Source of the DNA: Actinoplanes subtropicus
GTDB lineage: Bacteria; Actinomycetota; Actinomycetes; Mycobacteriales; Micromonosporaceae
Direction: 5' to 3'
Assembly: GCF_000721705.1 (NCBI RefSeq)
Contig: NZ_JOJL01000087.1
Coordinates: forward strand, 1-6,993
DNA: 6,993 bases
Position numbers and translations under genes: made by a program. Positions 1-5,529 of this stretch are shown here, one piece after another. Position 1 is the stretch's first letter; each line of letters begins with the position of its first letter. The notes beneath the pieces were generated by a model. That model did not search any database. It saw only the letters and a program-made list of their open reading frames with translations, and had not been told where the DNA came from.

Positions 1-2
1 GG

Positions 3-113
3 AAATCCTCGTTGTACTTCGAAGGGCGGGGCACCGGAACATCCTTCCCCCAGACCACTGTCTGGTTTCAAGGTGTCCGGTTCGAGGGTGGAACTTCAGA
101 TGGGCTGGCGTAG
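3..113 (+). CDS. possible 3' end of a gene entering from the left
   Basis: An open frame runs from the window edge (first full codon at 3) to a TAG at 111-113, giving about 36 residues that include YFEGRGTGTSFPQTTVWFQG. The composition, rich in aromatic residues and glycine and free of stops, looks more protein-like than the other two forward frames here. If real, it is the C terminus of a convergent gene overlapping the 3' end of the DUF4041/GIY-YIG nuclease gene by about 46 bases. The product is not recognised. The stretch is too short to separate from chance. Confidence 0.22.
   Translation, partial: KSSLYFEGRGTGTSFPQTTVWFQGVRFEGGTSDGLA
50..65 (-). terminator. hairpin just after the DUF4041/GIY-YIG gene
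   Basis: CCAGAC (50-55) and GTCTGG (60-65) form a perfect 6-bp stem with a 4-base loop. It begins 2 bases beyond the stop codon of the minus-strand nuclease gene (TGA at 68-70). No U-run follows on the minus strand; the next bases are G-rich. That fits the tract-less terminators reported in actinobacteria but makes the call weak. It would also lie inside any gene entering from the left on the plus strand. Confidence 0.35.
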
Positions 114-1513
114 AAGAATTCGCGGCGGGTGTTGACCTTGTTGACGCGTCGGTCGGCGAGTGCGGTGTGCAGCCGGTTTTCCAGGGTGACGGCGTCGTCG
201 CTGAAGATCAGGGCGTGGATGTCAAATCGGAACGGCACGGAGGCGTCGCCGAGTTCCCGGACGCGGTCCTCGGGGTCGAGCCGGCGGGTCATGCCGATCT
301 TGACCATGTCGGGTCCGAACGCGCCCAGGTTGGAGATCACGTAGACGTAGCCGGCGCGGGTGTTGGCCTCGCGCGCTTCGACACCGGCGATCGCTTCGCT
401 GATCTCGGTGAGCTTGGCTTCCAGTTCGGCGGCAGCGGTGGTGTCACCCTTGGCATGCAGTTTGGCCAGGGCCGCCTGGTAGTGGGACTGTTCCTTCGCG
501 AGCCGGGCTTTCTCCCGTTCGAACTCGGCGAGCGCGACGCGCTCCTCGCGCTGGCGTTCGCGTTCCTCGCGGACGCGTTCCTTCTCCTCGTCCTGTTTGG
601 CGCGGTAGTCGGCAGTCAGGGTGATCTCCTGCACCCGTAGCCGGTGGTACTCGACCCTGACCCGGATCCCCATGGTCTTGCCGAGCCGGGCGATCGTGCT
701 GGCGACCTTGTCGAGCCGCTCGATCGTGGTGTGCAGCCGATGCGGCCGAACCCGCGCCACGCAGTTGTCAGCTTCGGCGTTGTAGGCGCGCAGCATCAGC
801 TTGGTGTACTCGTTGACCATCTTGCGGCCCTCGACGGCGGAGCCGTTCACCGTCCATCCGGTGTTCGCCTCGATCGCGGTACCGCCGCGGGCCATCACCT
901 TGATCCGGTCCGCCAGATCGGCCAGCTGCGCCTTGTACGCGACCGCGTCCGCGAGCGGGTGTTGATACCGGTAGATGCCGATCTCCTGCAGCTCCGACTC
1001 TTCCGAGGTGCGCACCAGCTCGGCGCGGAGCAAAGCCAGCTGCGTTTCGACGTCCGCTTGTTCCTCTCGCAGGCGCCTGACCTGGTCGCTCAGCCGGGCT
1101 GCCTCGGCGGCGATCGATGCCGGATCCATGCCAGGCAGCGTGGTCAGTTGCTGGCGCAGGTCCTCGTTCTCCTCCTCCAGCCGTCGTCGGCCACCGGGCA
1201 AGCCGCCTGTCCGTCCGTGCGACGGCTCGGTTGCGACCGCGACCGGCGGCGCCGGTGCGAGCGGAGCGGGGACCAGTGGAACCGCTGCTGGCGGCGGGGC
1301 AGGCGCCTGCACGGAGGCGCGGCCGGCGATGACCGGCACCTGTGATCGTCTGCCTCCGGTGGGCGTCGAACCGTCCACAGGGATCCACCATTGCCAGCCG
1401 GGCGGTGCCGGCGGCCAGGAGGGATCCGGTTTCCAACCCTGTGGCGGTGCCCATTCCGCGGGCGGCGCCGGCCAGCCCGGCGGCACGTTGAATCGATAGG
1501 TCGACACCTGCAA
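68..1513 (-). CDS. DUF4041 + GIY-YIG (T5orf172/Mug113) nuclease, SNIPE-like
   Basis: A 481-residue protein, probably an anti-phage nuclease. Domains in order: a Trp/Pro-rich module (8-45) with W14, W21, W27, W33 and W40 spaced 7, 6, 6 and 7 residues; a Pro/Ala-rich linker (about 58-95); a coiled coil (about 110-170); DUF4041 (about 172-330); a highly charged helix (about 305-385); and a C-terminal GIY-YIG domain (388-470). The last shows GYVYVISN (GIY strand), VKIGMTR (404-410, YIG strand), R417, E445 in TLENRLH as likely catalytic Glu, and RREFF (463-467). DUF4041 plus this GIY-YIG type is the SNIPE architecture, known to cut phage DNA at entry from the membrane. No transmembrane segment is visible here, so membrane targeting is an open question. 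An in-frame TAG just upstream limits the start to TTG (1511-1513) or GTG two codons later (1505-1507); a GGGG lies 2 and 8 bases before them. Codons are strongly G/C-biased. Confidence 0.88.
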   Translation of the reverse strand: MQVSTYRFNVPPGWPAPPAEWAPPQGWKPDPSWPPAPPGWQWWIPVDGSTPTGGRRSQVPVIAGRASVQAPAPPPAAVPLVPAPLAPAPPVAVATEPSHGRTGGLPGGRRRLEEENEDLRQQLTTLPGMDPASIAAEAARLSDQVRRLREEQADVETQLALLRAELVRTSEESELQEIGIYRYQHPLADAVAYKAQLADLADRIKVMARGGTAIEANTGWTVNGSAVEGRKMVNEYTKLMLRAYNAEADNCVARVRPHRLHTTIERLDKVASTIARLGKTMGIRVRVEYHRLRVQEITLTADYRAKQDEEKERVREERERQREERVALAEFEREKARLAKEQSHYQAALAKLHAKGDTTAAAELEAKLTEISEAIAGVEAREANTRAGYVYVISNLGAFGPDMVKIGMTRRLDPEDRVRELGDASVPFRFDIHALIFSDDAVTLENRLHTALADRRVNKVNTRREFFYASPSEVPPSNRTP

Positions 1514-1552
1514 AAGCCCCGCGTTCGGCTACCTTGTGTCATCGAGGGCTTT
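1513..1552 (-). promoter_or_regulatory. inverted repeat over the nuclease start region
   Basis: AAAGCCC (1513-1519) and GGGCTTT (1546-1552) are perfect 7-bp inverted copies 26 bases apart. In the minus-strand transcript the downstream arm covers the only G-rich ribosome-binding candidate and touches the first base of the TTG start codon. A fold would therefore hide the initiation site; alternatively the arms could be a spaced operator. A TANNNT hexamer (TACGGT, 1554-1559 on the minus strand) lies just upstream, but no -35 could be matched. The function is inferred. Confidence 0.3.
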
Positions 1553-1892
1553 CACCGTATTGATCGGCATGACGGCCGGGTATCACCCGCACGGGGCCTG
1601 AACTCGCCCGTTGGGTGGCCATCGGCGAGATTCGGCCAACGGCACGCGTCGATCATCCACACCGGTCGAACAAGAAGCGGACGAGTTCCGTCACGCTCGG
1701 TGGCCGGCGAGCGCCCCTACCGCTCCCGGACATGCCGACGAGAGTGCGTCGCAGTATCCGCTGATACGAATTTGTTGATCCCATGTGGTTCCGGCGTCTC
1801 GACAGTCGCAGTTGACTTCGAGTGGTCCCGGCGTTATTGGCTCAAGTAATCAATTTCCTCATTGGCCCAACGGGTTAGCCCCCCATTTCCTA
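1514..1892. other. 379-base gap between the two nuclease genes
   Basis: No convincing gene was found on either strand. The open plus-strand frame across 1391-1849 overlaps the nuclease gene in antisense and shows no protein-like pattern. The right part (about 1755-1900) is AT-richer than the left. The gap holds the inverted repeat at the nuclease start (1513-1552) and, at its right end, C-rich and G-rich arms (1876-1882 and 1896-1902) that flank the Shedu stop codon and could fold weakly. No tRNA, CRISPR repeat or insertion-sequence end was seen. Confidence 0.5.
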
Positions 1893-2549
1893 TCAGGGGT
1901 TACGACCGTGGTCGACGCCACAGTCGTACAGTTCCTCCCACGCCGCACGATAGATGTAATCATATGATCTGATCTCAATCCGATGCTCCCTCTCAAGCGC
2001 ACTGATTCGATCGTCGGCCTGGAGGTCCTTCAGCTTATCGTTCGAGCGTCCGATTACCACGACGGCCCGGAAGTCGTCCCTGAGACGGGGATATCCATGA
2101 TCTTCGGCGCCGTTTTGGCCCCAGCGTCTGACCCAGCCACGCCACTCGCCAATCTGATGAATACCCTCGCGAAGCTCTTTCCCTGCCTGCCCATTGCCAA
2201 TGAAAAGCTGCGTTATGGGATCCTGCAACTCCATCAGAGTCCATCGCAATCCTCCGCTATCCAAGCGAACCACCGCGAAGTCCGGACTAAATTCGGCCCC
2301 TAGCTGCGGGTTAGATTTGATCCATCGGCATCCGTGTGCCATCTCTGCGTTAACAACTAGATGTGGACGCTGCGCCAGAAGCCGGTGCATGGGTCGCTCC
2401 GTGCGTGCCGTCGATAGCTTCGTCTTGAGCGCCGATAGGTCATCAGCCGTGATACGTCGCCTATAGTCGCACATCCGGGTGAAGCCGTGGCGAGCCAACA
2501 GCTTGCCGTAGTGCAACGCCGCCTGCCTGTAACCTCCTTCTGCATCCAC
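1893..2549 (-). CDS. sduA: Shedu (DUF4263) anti-phage nuclease
   Basis: A 218-residue protein with the DUF4263/Shedu nuclease fold, a PD-(D/E)xK-type domain used in phage defence. Visible landmarks are LGAEFSPDFAV (83-93) with the likely metal-binding D90; RWTLMELQDP (102-111) with E107; HQIGEWRGW (131-139), placed like the Gln-helix motif of RecB-type nucleases; a hydrophobic strand VVVIGR (163-168); and IEIRSYDYI (191-199) near the end, usual for the family. The E-x-K lysine is replaced by Q109. The length fits single-domain Shedu proteins without a large N-terminal sensor, although about 30 residues precede the core. The start used is GTG (2547-2549); the frame stays open upstream to TAG at 2586-2588 with no ATG. 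A strong Shine-Dalgarno-like GAAGGAGG lies inside codons 4-6, with TTG codon 12 sixteen bases after its GGAGG core, so the true start is uncertain. No close partner gene adjoins it. Confidence 0.85.
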   Translation of the reverse strand: MDAEGGYRQAALHYGKLLARHGFTRMCDYRRRITADDLSALKTKLSTARTERPMHRLLAQRPHLVVNAEMAHGCRWIKSNPQLGAEFSPDFAVVRLDSGGLRWTLMELQDPITQLFIGNGQAGKELREGIHQIGEWRGWVRRWGQNGAEDHGYPRLRDDFRAVVVIGRSNDKLKDLQADDRISALEREHRIEIRSYDYIYRAAWEELYDCGVDHGRNP

Positions 2550-2857
2550 GCCGCCGATTTTCGCAGCTCCCTGTGATCTCCGCGACTACTGGAAGCAACA
2601 GACATTGCCGAATCCCGAAGGCGCGGCCTCGTGCCAGCGAGCGTGCGGCCGGCCCGGCGGCGATCGTAACGTTGGGTAGTCACGGGTTTGGGCAATGCGA
2701 GTTAACTCATGCCGAGACGAGTGCGCCCACCGACTCCCCAGTAGACAAGGCAAGACGGCCAACTAGACACATGACGAGGGGTTCTCCGTCGCCATGTACA
2801 ACGATATCGCCGATTTGCATCTGAAGCCGAAATATGCATCTTCCACTCGAGGTCGGG
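2550..2857. other. 308-base gap upstream of the Shedu gene
   Basis: No supportable gene. An open plus-strand frame from ATG 2794 runs antisense across the 125-residue protein gene and has no recognisable pattern or ribosome-binding site. The gap contains a perfect 10-base palindrome GAGTTAACTC (2699-2708) about 150 bases before the Shedu start, which could be an operator but is short enough to occur by chance. No clear -10/-35 pair was found for the Shedu gene on the minus strand. Confidence 0.45.
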
Positions 2858-3235
2858 TTAATCAGGCCGATCGGCACCTGACAGGCCTACCCTCGGTCGC
2901 TCTACTAGACGGAGGAACGGAGATACGGCTCTGTGCAACGGACTGCCGGGTACACCTCTCAGGTCGACGAGCGAATAACCCGCGAGCTCACTTAGGTGGC
3001 CATCCGGGTCTGAGAGCCGACGATAATCTAGTTTTGCCAATGCGCGGTAGTTGTCGGGCGAGTAATCTACGGGCCAGATAGGAGTCAATCCCCTTTCAAT
3101 CCTGTCTTCAAACCAGGGCACGGAGAATTTGCCTGACCAATACAGTTCGCTGACTATCTTTTTGGATAACACGTAAGGGACACCGAACGTGATTGCGTAA
3201 GACTTTAGCGCCTTCTTCAAGTCAGTGTGCGGCAT
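2858..3235 (-). CDS. hypothetical protein, 125 residues
   Basis: The family is not recognised. The start chosen is ATG 3233-3235 because GAGAGG lies 7 bases upstream at normal ribosome-binding distance; the ATG two codons earlier is only one base from it, and the longer frame to 3316 would overlap the upstream membrane gene. The protein is basic at the start (DLKKALKSYAI, 5-15), then rich in aromatics (LYWSGKFSVPWFED, 31-44; TPIWPVDYSPDNYRAL, 51-66), and ends in an Arg/Pro-rich tail. There is no transmembrane segment, signal peptide or obvious catalytic motif. The start lies 44 bases after the stop of the membrane-protein gene on the same strand, so the two may form one transcript. Codons are less G/C-biased than in the flanking core genes, suggesting acquisition. 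The good ribosome-binding site favours a real gene. Confidence 0.55.
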   Translation of the reverse strand: MPHTDLKKALKSYAITFGVPYVLSKKIVSELYWSGKFSVPWFEDRIERGLTPIWPVDYSPDNYRALAKLDYRRLSDPDGHLSELAGYSLVDLRGVPGSPLHRAVSPFLRLVERPRVGLSGADRPD

Positions 3236-3279
3236 CGCCATTCCTCTCAGCGCGAGTCTTTGGCATAAACAACTTAGCG

Positions 3280-3501
3280 TTACCATTTGAGCGATTCTAA
3301 GGCCGAGCGACTCCATGCGCTCAAGCTGTCCAAAACCGAGCCCAAGAGGTGCTGATATCTGGACGGTGCGATTGGAGCTGCAATTAGCAGCATTGGCATA
3401 GTGCCTATAATGACGAGAATGATCGGGACATGCACAATGAGGACCGCAAGAAACCGCCCACGGCCCTCAAAGAAATTAGAAATATCGTGAAACAAGGGCA
3501 C
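3280..3501 (-). CDS. small membrane protein, 73 residues
   Basis: The family is not recognised. The start chosen is GTG 3499-3501, preceded by GGGAG with a 6-base spacer; an upstream in-frame GTG at 3520-3522 would add seven residues but has poor spacing. After a short N terminus with FFEGRGR (10-16) comes an uninterrupted hydrophobic stretch (about 17-45, including VPIILVIIGTMPMLLIAAP), long enough for one membrane helix or a tight hairpin. A hydrophilic tail follows (SRYQHLLGSVLDSLSAWSRS, 47-66). Small one-helix membrane proteins in defence neighbourhoods are sometimes effectors that damage the membrane, but nothing in the sequence proves this one is. It precedes the 125-residue gene by 44 bases on the same strand, so a two-gene unit is plausible. 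Confidence 0.55.
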   Translation of the reverse strand: MPLFHDISNFFEGRGRFLAVLIVHVPIILVIIGTMPMLLIAAPIAPSRYQHLLGSVLDSLSAWSRSALESLKW

Positions 3502-3512
3502 GACAAACTCCC

Positions 3513-3541
3513 GTCTTACCACCCCGGCGCGGTATTGACAA
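3513..3541 (-). promoter_or_regulatory. weak promoter candidate for the small membrane gene
   Basis: On the minus strand TTGTCA (3536-3541, five of six -35 consensus bases) is followed by a 17-base spacer and TAAGAC (3513-3518, three of six -10 bases). Spacing is ideal but the -10 is poor. A start about 7 bases downstream would leave a leader of only about 4 bases before GTG 3501, at odds with use of the GGGAG ribosome-binding site, so this may be coincidental. Confidence 0.25.
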
Positions 3542-3728
3542 GATCGTCATTGCCTCGTTTTCACGGCGGGGCCATAGACCCTTTGGTCGCTCCGAGCCAT
3601 ACCGGGTGACTCGCAACCGGGCGCACCATCCACCCAGCCAGGTACCTTATCACCGGTTTCACCGGCGGTCACGCGGGTGTCATGCTTAAGCGGATCAGTT
3701 GCCCGACACGTTGGCGACAAGCACTCGT

Positions 3729-4091
3729 TCATCGGGTGTAGCGTCGGCCGTCCGGACTGAAGTTCAGTGCCGTGGCGCCGACGAGTTCAGCCCGGACGCC
3801 AACGACGCCGAGGCCGTCACCGCGGCTTAGTTCCACCGCAGCTTCGGTTGGCGCGACCGCGATCAACGAGCGGCGCGGATGGCAGGCGAGCGCCAACAGC
3901 GCACTGTGCTCCGTCGCAGCAATCCGCGCCCGGATCCAGCGTTCGTCGTGTCGCCAGCGCACCAGCATCGAGCTGCCCAGAACGCTGAAACCGAGCGCCA
4001 CCATCGGACTGCGGCCGCCAATCAGTGACACATCCTTGCCCAGCAGCCGCTGTGCCGTAGCCAGATCACCGTTACGAGCGGCACGGTTCAC
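3729..4091 (-). pseudogene. WD40-repeat protein remnant
   Basis: An open minus-strand frame ends at TGA 3729-3731. From GTG 4089-4091 it would encode 120 residues, and it stays open without a usable start up to TGA at 4134-4136. The C-terminal half resembles a beta-propeller blade: HSALLALACHP, then LIAVAPTEAAVELS, then ATALNFSPDGRR. The last is the classic WD40 phrase that normally runs on into LA/VAT and further blades, but here it stops after three more residues. The N-terminal part (ARNGDLATAQRLLG) looks like a helical repeat. WD40 proteins carry many blades, so both ends appear lost and this is most likely a decayed fragment. No ribosome-binding site is evident. WD40 tails occur in large STAND-type signalling and defence proteins, but the parent cannot be identified. 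Confidence 0.5.
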
Positions 4092-4300
4092 CGCAGCCTC
4101 ATTCCTACCCAGCGCGGCGCAGACAGGAGCCGGTCACAACGCCCGATTCCAAGGCAATTGAGGCCCCTACCGTAGGCCCCATCTGCTCGGCAAAGCATGT
4201 ACTCATTTGCCGCGATCCGCTCGCTACATAGCGTCAGGGCCGCCGAGGGTCGGGCAGGCGGCCGCTCGTGCTGATGAGCGGAACCCCGCGTGCCGACACG

Positions 4301-4306
4301 TAAGAT
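4301..4306 (+). promoter_or_regulatory. -10 element of a leaderless promoter
   Basis: TAAGAT fits the actinobacterial TANNNT -10 pattern and ends 6 bases before the ATG at 4313, the distance at which transcription would begin on the start codon itself. No -35 match and no Shine-Dalgarno were found, which is usual for leaderless genes. Confidence 0.55.
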
Positions 4307-4312
4307 CCACGA

Positions 4313-4792
4313 ATGCCGCCATGTGTAGACGTTTATGTTTGGCTACCCCGTCCCGACCCGGATCTCCTCAGCCACTTCATCAAGCGCTACGTCAATCGCG
4401 ATGATCCCGGCGATGAGCGGCTTGCCGCCTTCAGCCGGGTCTATGTCGAGAACGCTGGGAGCGATGACGATCGAGCAGCTCTCGCTGACCTCGGACGGGA
4501 CGACGCACTAGACGGTTTCTCGCTATACGTGAAAGCACGTGCGCACTACGGAGCGATTCTCACGATCACGCGTGAAGGTGCCGCAGTGCTCGGCCTCAGC
4601 ATCGACGATCCGTACGGCTCCTCGCATGTCCAATCGCAGGCCCGGGCCTTGCTAGAAGATCTCCGCGCCGAGTTCGTGTCTCCCGCCGGATGTGCGGGCG
4701 TAGAGCTGGCCCCTGCTCACTCCCAGCAGGAGTGGGAGGATGATGGTCTGGTGCAGATTCGAGTAGGCGTGTTGCCTCGGAAGGCTTCGTAG
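4313..4792 (+). CDS. hypothetical protein, 159 residues
   Basis: A soluble acidic protein of a family I cannot name. It opens with an Asp-rich segment (VDVYVWLPRPDPDLLSHFI, 5-23). A middle part follows with alternating hydrophobics (FSLYVKARAHYGAILTITRE, 69-88; AAVLGLSIDDP, 90-100), then a helix (about 107-121). It closes with AHSQQEWEDDGLVQIRVG (135-152). The alternation of strands and helices and the absence of catalytic motifs or membrane segments suggest a small alpha/beta domain, as in many immunity-type or hypothetical actinobacterial proteins; this is inference. The ATG is supported by a -10 element 6 bases upstream (leaderless) and by strongly G/C-biased codons. It lies beyond the WD40 remnant and probably belongs to the chromosomal side of the boundary. 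The gap to the Mth938-like gene is 193 bases, so they are probably separate transcripts. Confidence 0.75.
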   Translation: MPPCVDVYVWLPRPDPDLLSHFIKRYVNRDDPGDERLAAFSRVYVENAGSDDDRAALADLGRDDALDGFSLYVKARAHYGAILTITREGAAVLGLSIDDPYGSSHVQSQARALLEDLRAEFVSPAGCAGVELAPAHSQQEWEDDGLVQIRVGVLPRKAS

Positions 4793-4894
4793 ACGACGTC
4801 CGGATCTGCCGCTGATCGAGCGAACTGGCTAGCGCGATCGTCACCGTCGGTAGTGCCCGCGCGGAGCGGCGTGCGCGCGCTCGCCGATAGCCCA

Positions 4895-4913
4895 CCTGGC
4901 GCCAGGCGGCGCC
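4895..4913. repeat. palindromic GC-rich element
   Basis: CCTGGCGCCAGG (4895-4906) is a perfect 12-base palindrome. Its inner GGCGCC recurs at 4908-4913, allowing an alternative 6-bp hairpin with loop AGGC. It lies between the 159-residue gene and the leaderless promoter of the Mth938-like gene, so it could be a tract-less terminator for the former or a regulator site for the latter. In DNA this GC-rich a palindrome of this length can also arise by chance. Confidence 0.25.
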
Positions 4914-4972
4914 GCTCGGACAACGCAGGTCAACGCCTTCGACGGGATGCAGGGCCGGTATCGGCATGCCGG

Positions 4973-4978
4973 TAGATT
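4973..4978 (+). promoter_or_regulatory. -10 element of a leaderless promoter
   Basis: TAGATT matches TANNNT and ends 7 bases before the GTG at 4986, so the transcript would start at or next to the start codon. No Shine-Dalgarno precedes the GTG, consistent with leaderless translation. This favours the GTG over the ATG at 4947, which would put the element inside the gene. Confidence 0.55.
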
Positions 4979-4985
4979 GACTTGT

Positions 4986-5348
4986 GTGACGTCACCGGAG
5001 ATTCTCGCAGCTTCGTGGGGCAGGCTCGAGGTTGACGGGCTCGGCGTGGTCAAGGACCTGAAGGTATGGCCCGGCGGCGGCCGCCAATGGGACTGGACCG
5101 AGACCGGCACCCGGCACTCGCCGGGTATTCAGACCGCCGACGTCGAAGAACTGTTCGCCGCGGGCGCGGTGGCGGTGGTGCTGTCGCAGGGTATGGAGAA
5201 GCGGCTCGAGGTACCGCAGTCGACGGTGGACTGGTTGGAGGCACGGGGCGTGACCGTGCATGTGGCGGAAACGACCGAGGCGATCGAGTTGTACAACCGA
5301 TTGCGCGAGATCACGGCCGTGGGTGGGCTGTTCCACTCGACCTGCTGA
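4986..5348 (+). CDS. Mth938-like domain protein
   Basis: A 120-residue protein made of a single Mth938-like (AAMDC-type) domain, a compact fold of unclear biochemical role. Family signs are WGRLEVDG (11-18), KDLKVWPGGGRQWDWTETGT (23-42) with its conserved W-P-G-G and W-D-W, the phrase RHSPGIQ (43-49), VAVVLSQGMEKRLEV (62-76) with the typical glycine turn, and VHVAETTEAIELYNRL (91-106) near the end. The C terminus GGLFHSTC is characteristic of actinobacterial members. The GTG start at 4986 is chosen because the protein then begins with the usual TSPEIL and a -10 element lies 7 bases upstream; the longer frame from 4947 adds 13 residues of no visible pattern. High GC at third positions marks it as a native chromosomal gene. 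It is monocistronic as far as seen. Confidence 0.9.
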   Translation: MTSPEILAASWGRLEVDGLGVVKDLKVWPGGGRQWDWTETGTRHSPGIQTADVEELFAAGAVAVVLSQGMEKRLEVPQSTVDWLEARGVTVHVAETTEAIELYNRLREITAVGGLFHSTC

Positions 5349-5529
5349 GCTGTGCTCCACACGTCCGCTCTTGCCGAATTTGGTGCGCGCGATAACCGCT
5401 GAGAGCTGAGGCGAACGACCGCTGACCGCCGAGTTGAACTACTCCAGGTCACCTTATAGGCGCTCGCGCTCGGCGGGCCCCAGTGGCCAGTTCATTGTGA
5501 CGCCCGTTGCGATGTGGAAAGATTCTGCC

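Noticed and set aside
167..1345. Long open plus-strand frames antisense to the DUF4041/GIY-YIG gene
   Set aside because: They mirror the real gene's strong codon bias, give low-complexity products and contain no recognisable domain.
1808..1842. Plus-strand TTGACT with TATTGG as a promoter for an RNA antisense to the Shedu gene
   Set aside because: The -10 matches only three of six bases and there is no supporting structure downstream.
2794..3081. Plus-strand frame starting MYNDIADLHL
   Set aside because: It runs antisense to the 125-residue gene, lacks a ribosome-binding site and has a patternless Arg-rich product.
3653..3665. CCGGT-TTC-ACCGG inverted repeat as a terminator
   Set aside because: The stem is only 5 bp with no U-run, and there is no gene end directly before it on either strand.
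3547..3732. Minus-strand 61-codon frame whose ATG overlaps the stop of the WD40 remnant
   Set aside because: No Shine-Dalgarno, no leaderless -10 at the right distance, and no recognisable protein pattern; the overlap appears coincidental.
4166..4176. CCTAC-C-GTAGG inverted repeat as an operator
   Set aside because: The arms are only 5 bp with a one-base centre and lie well upstream of the promoter at 4301; chance is sufficient.
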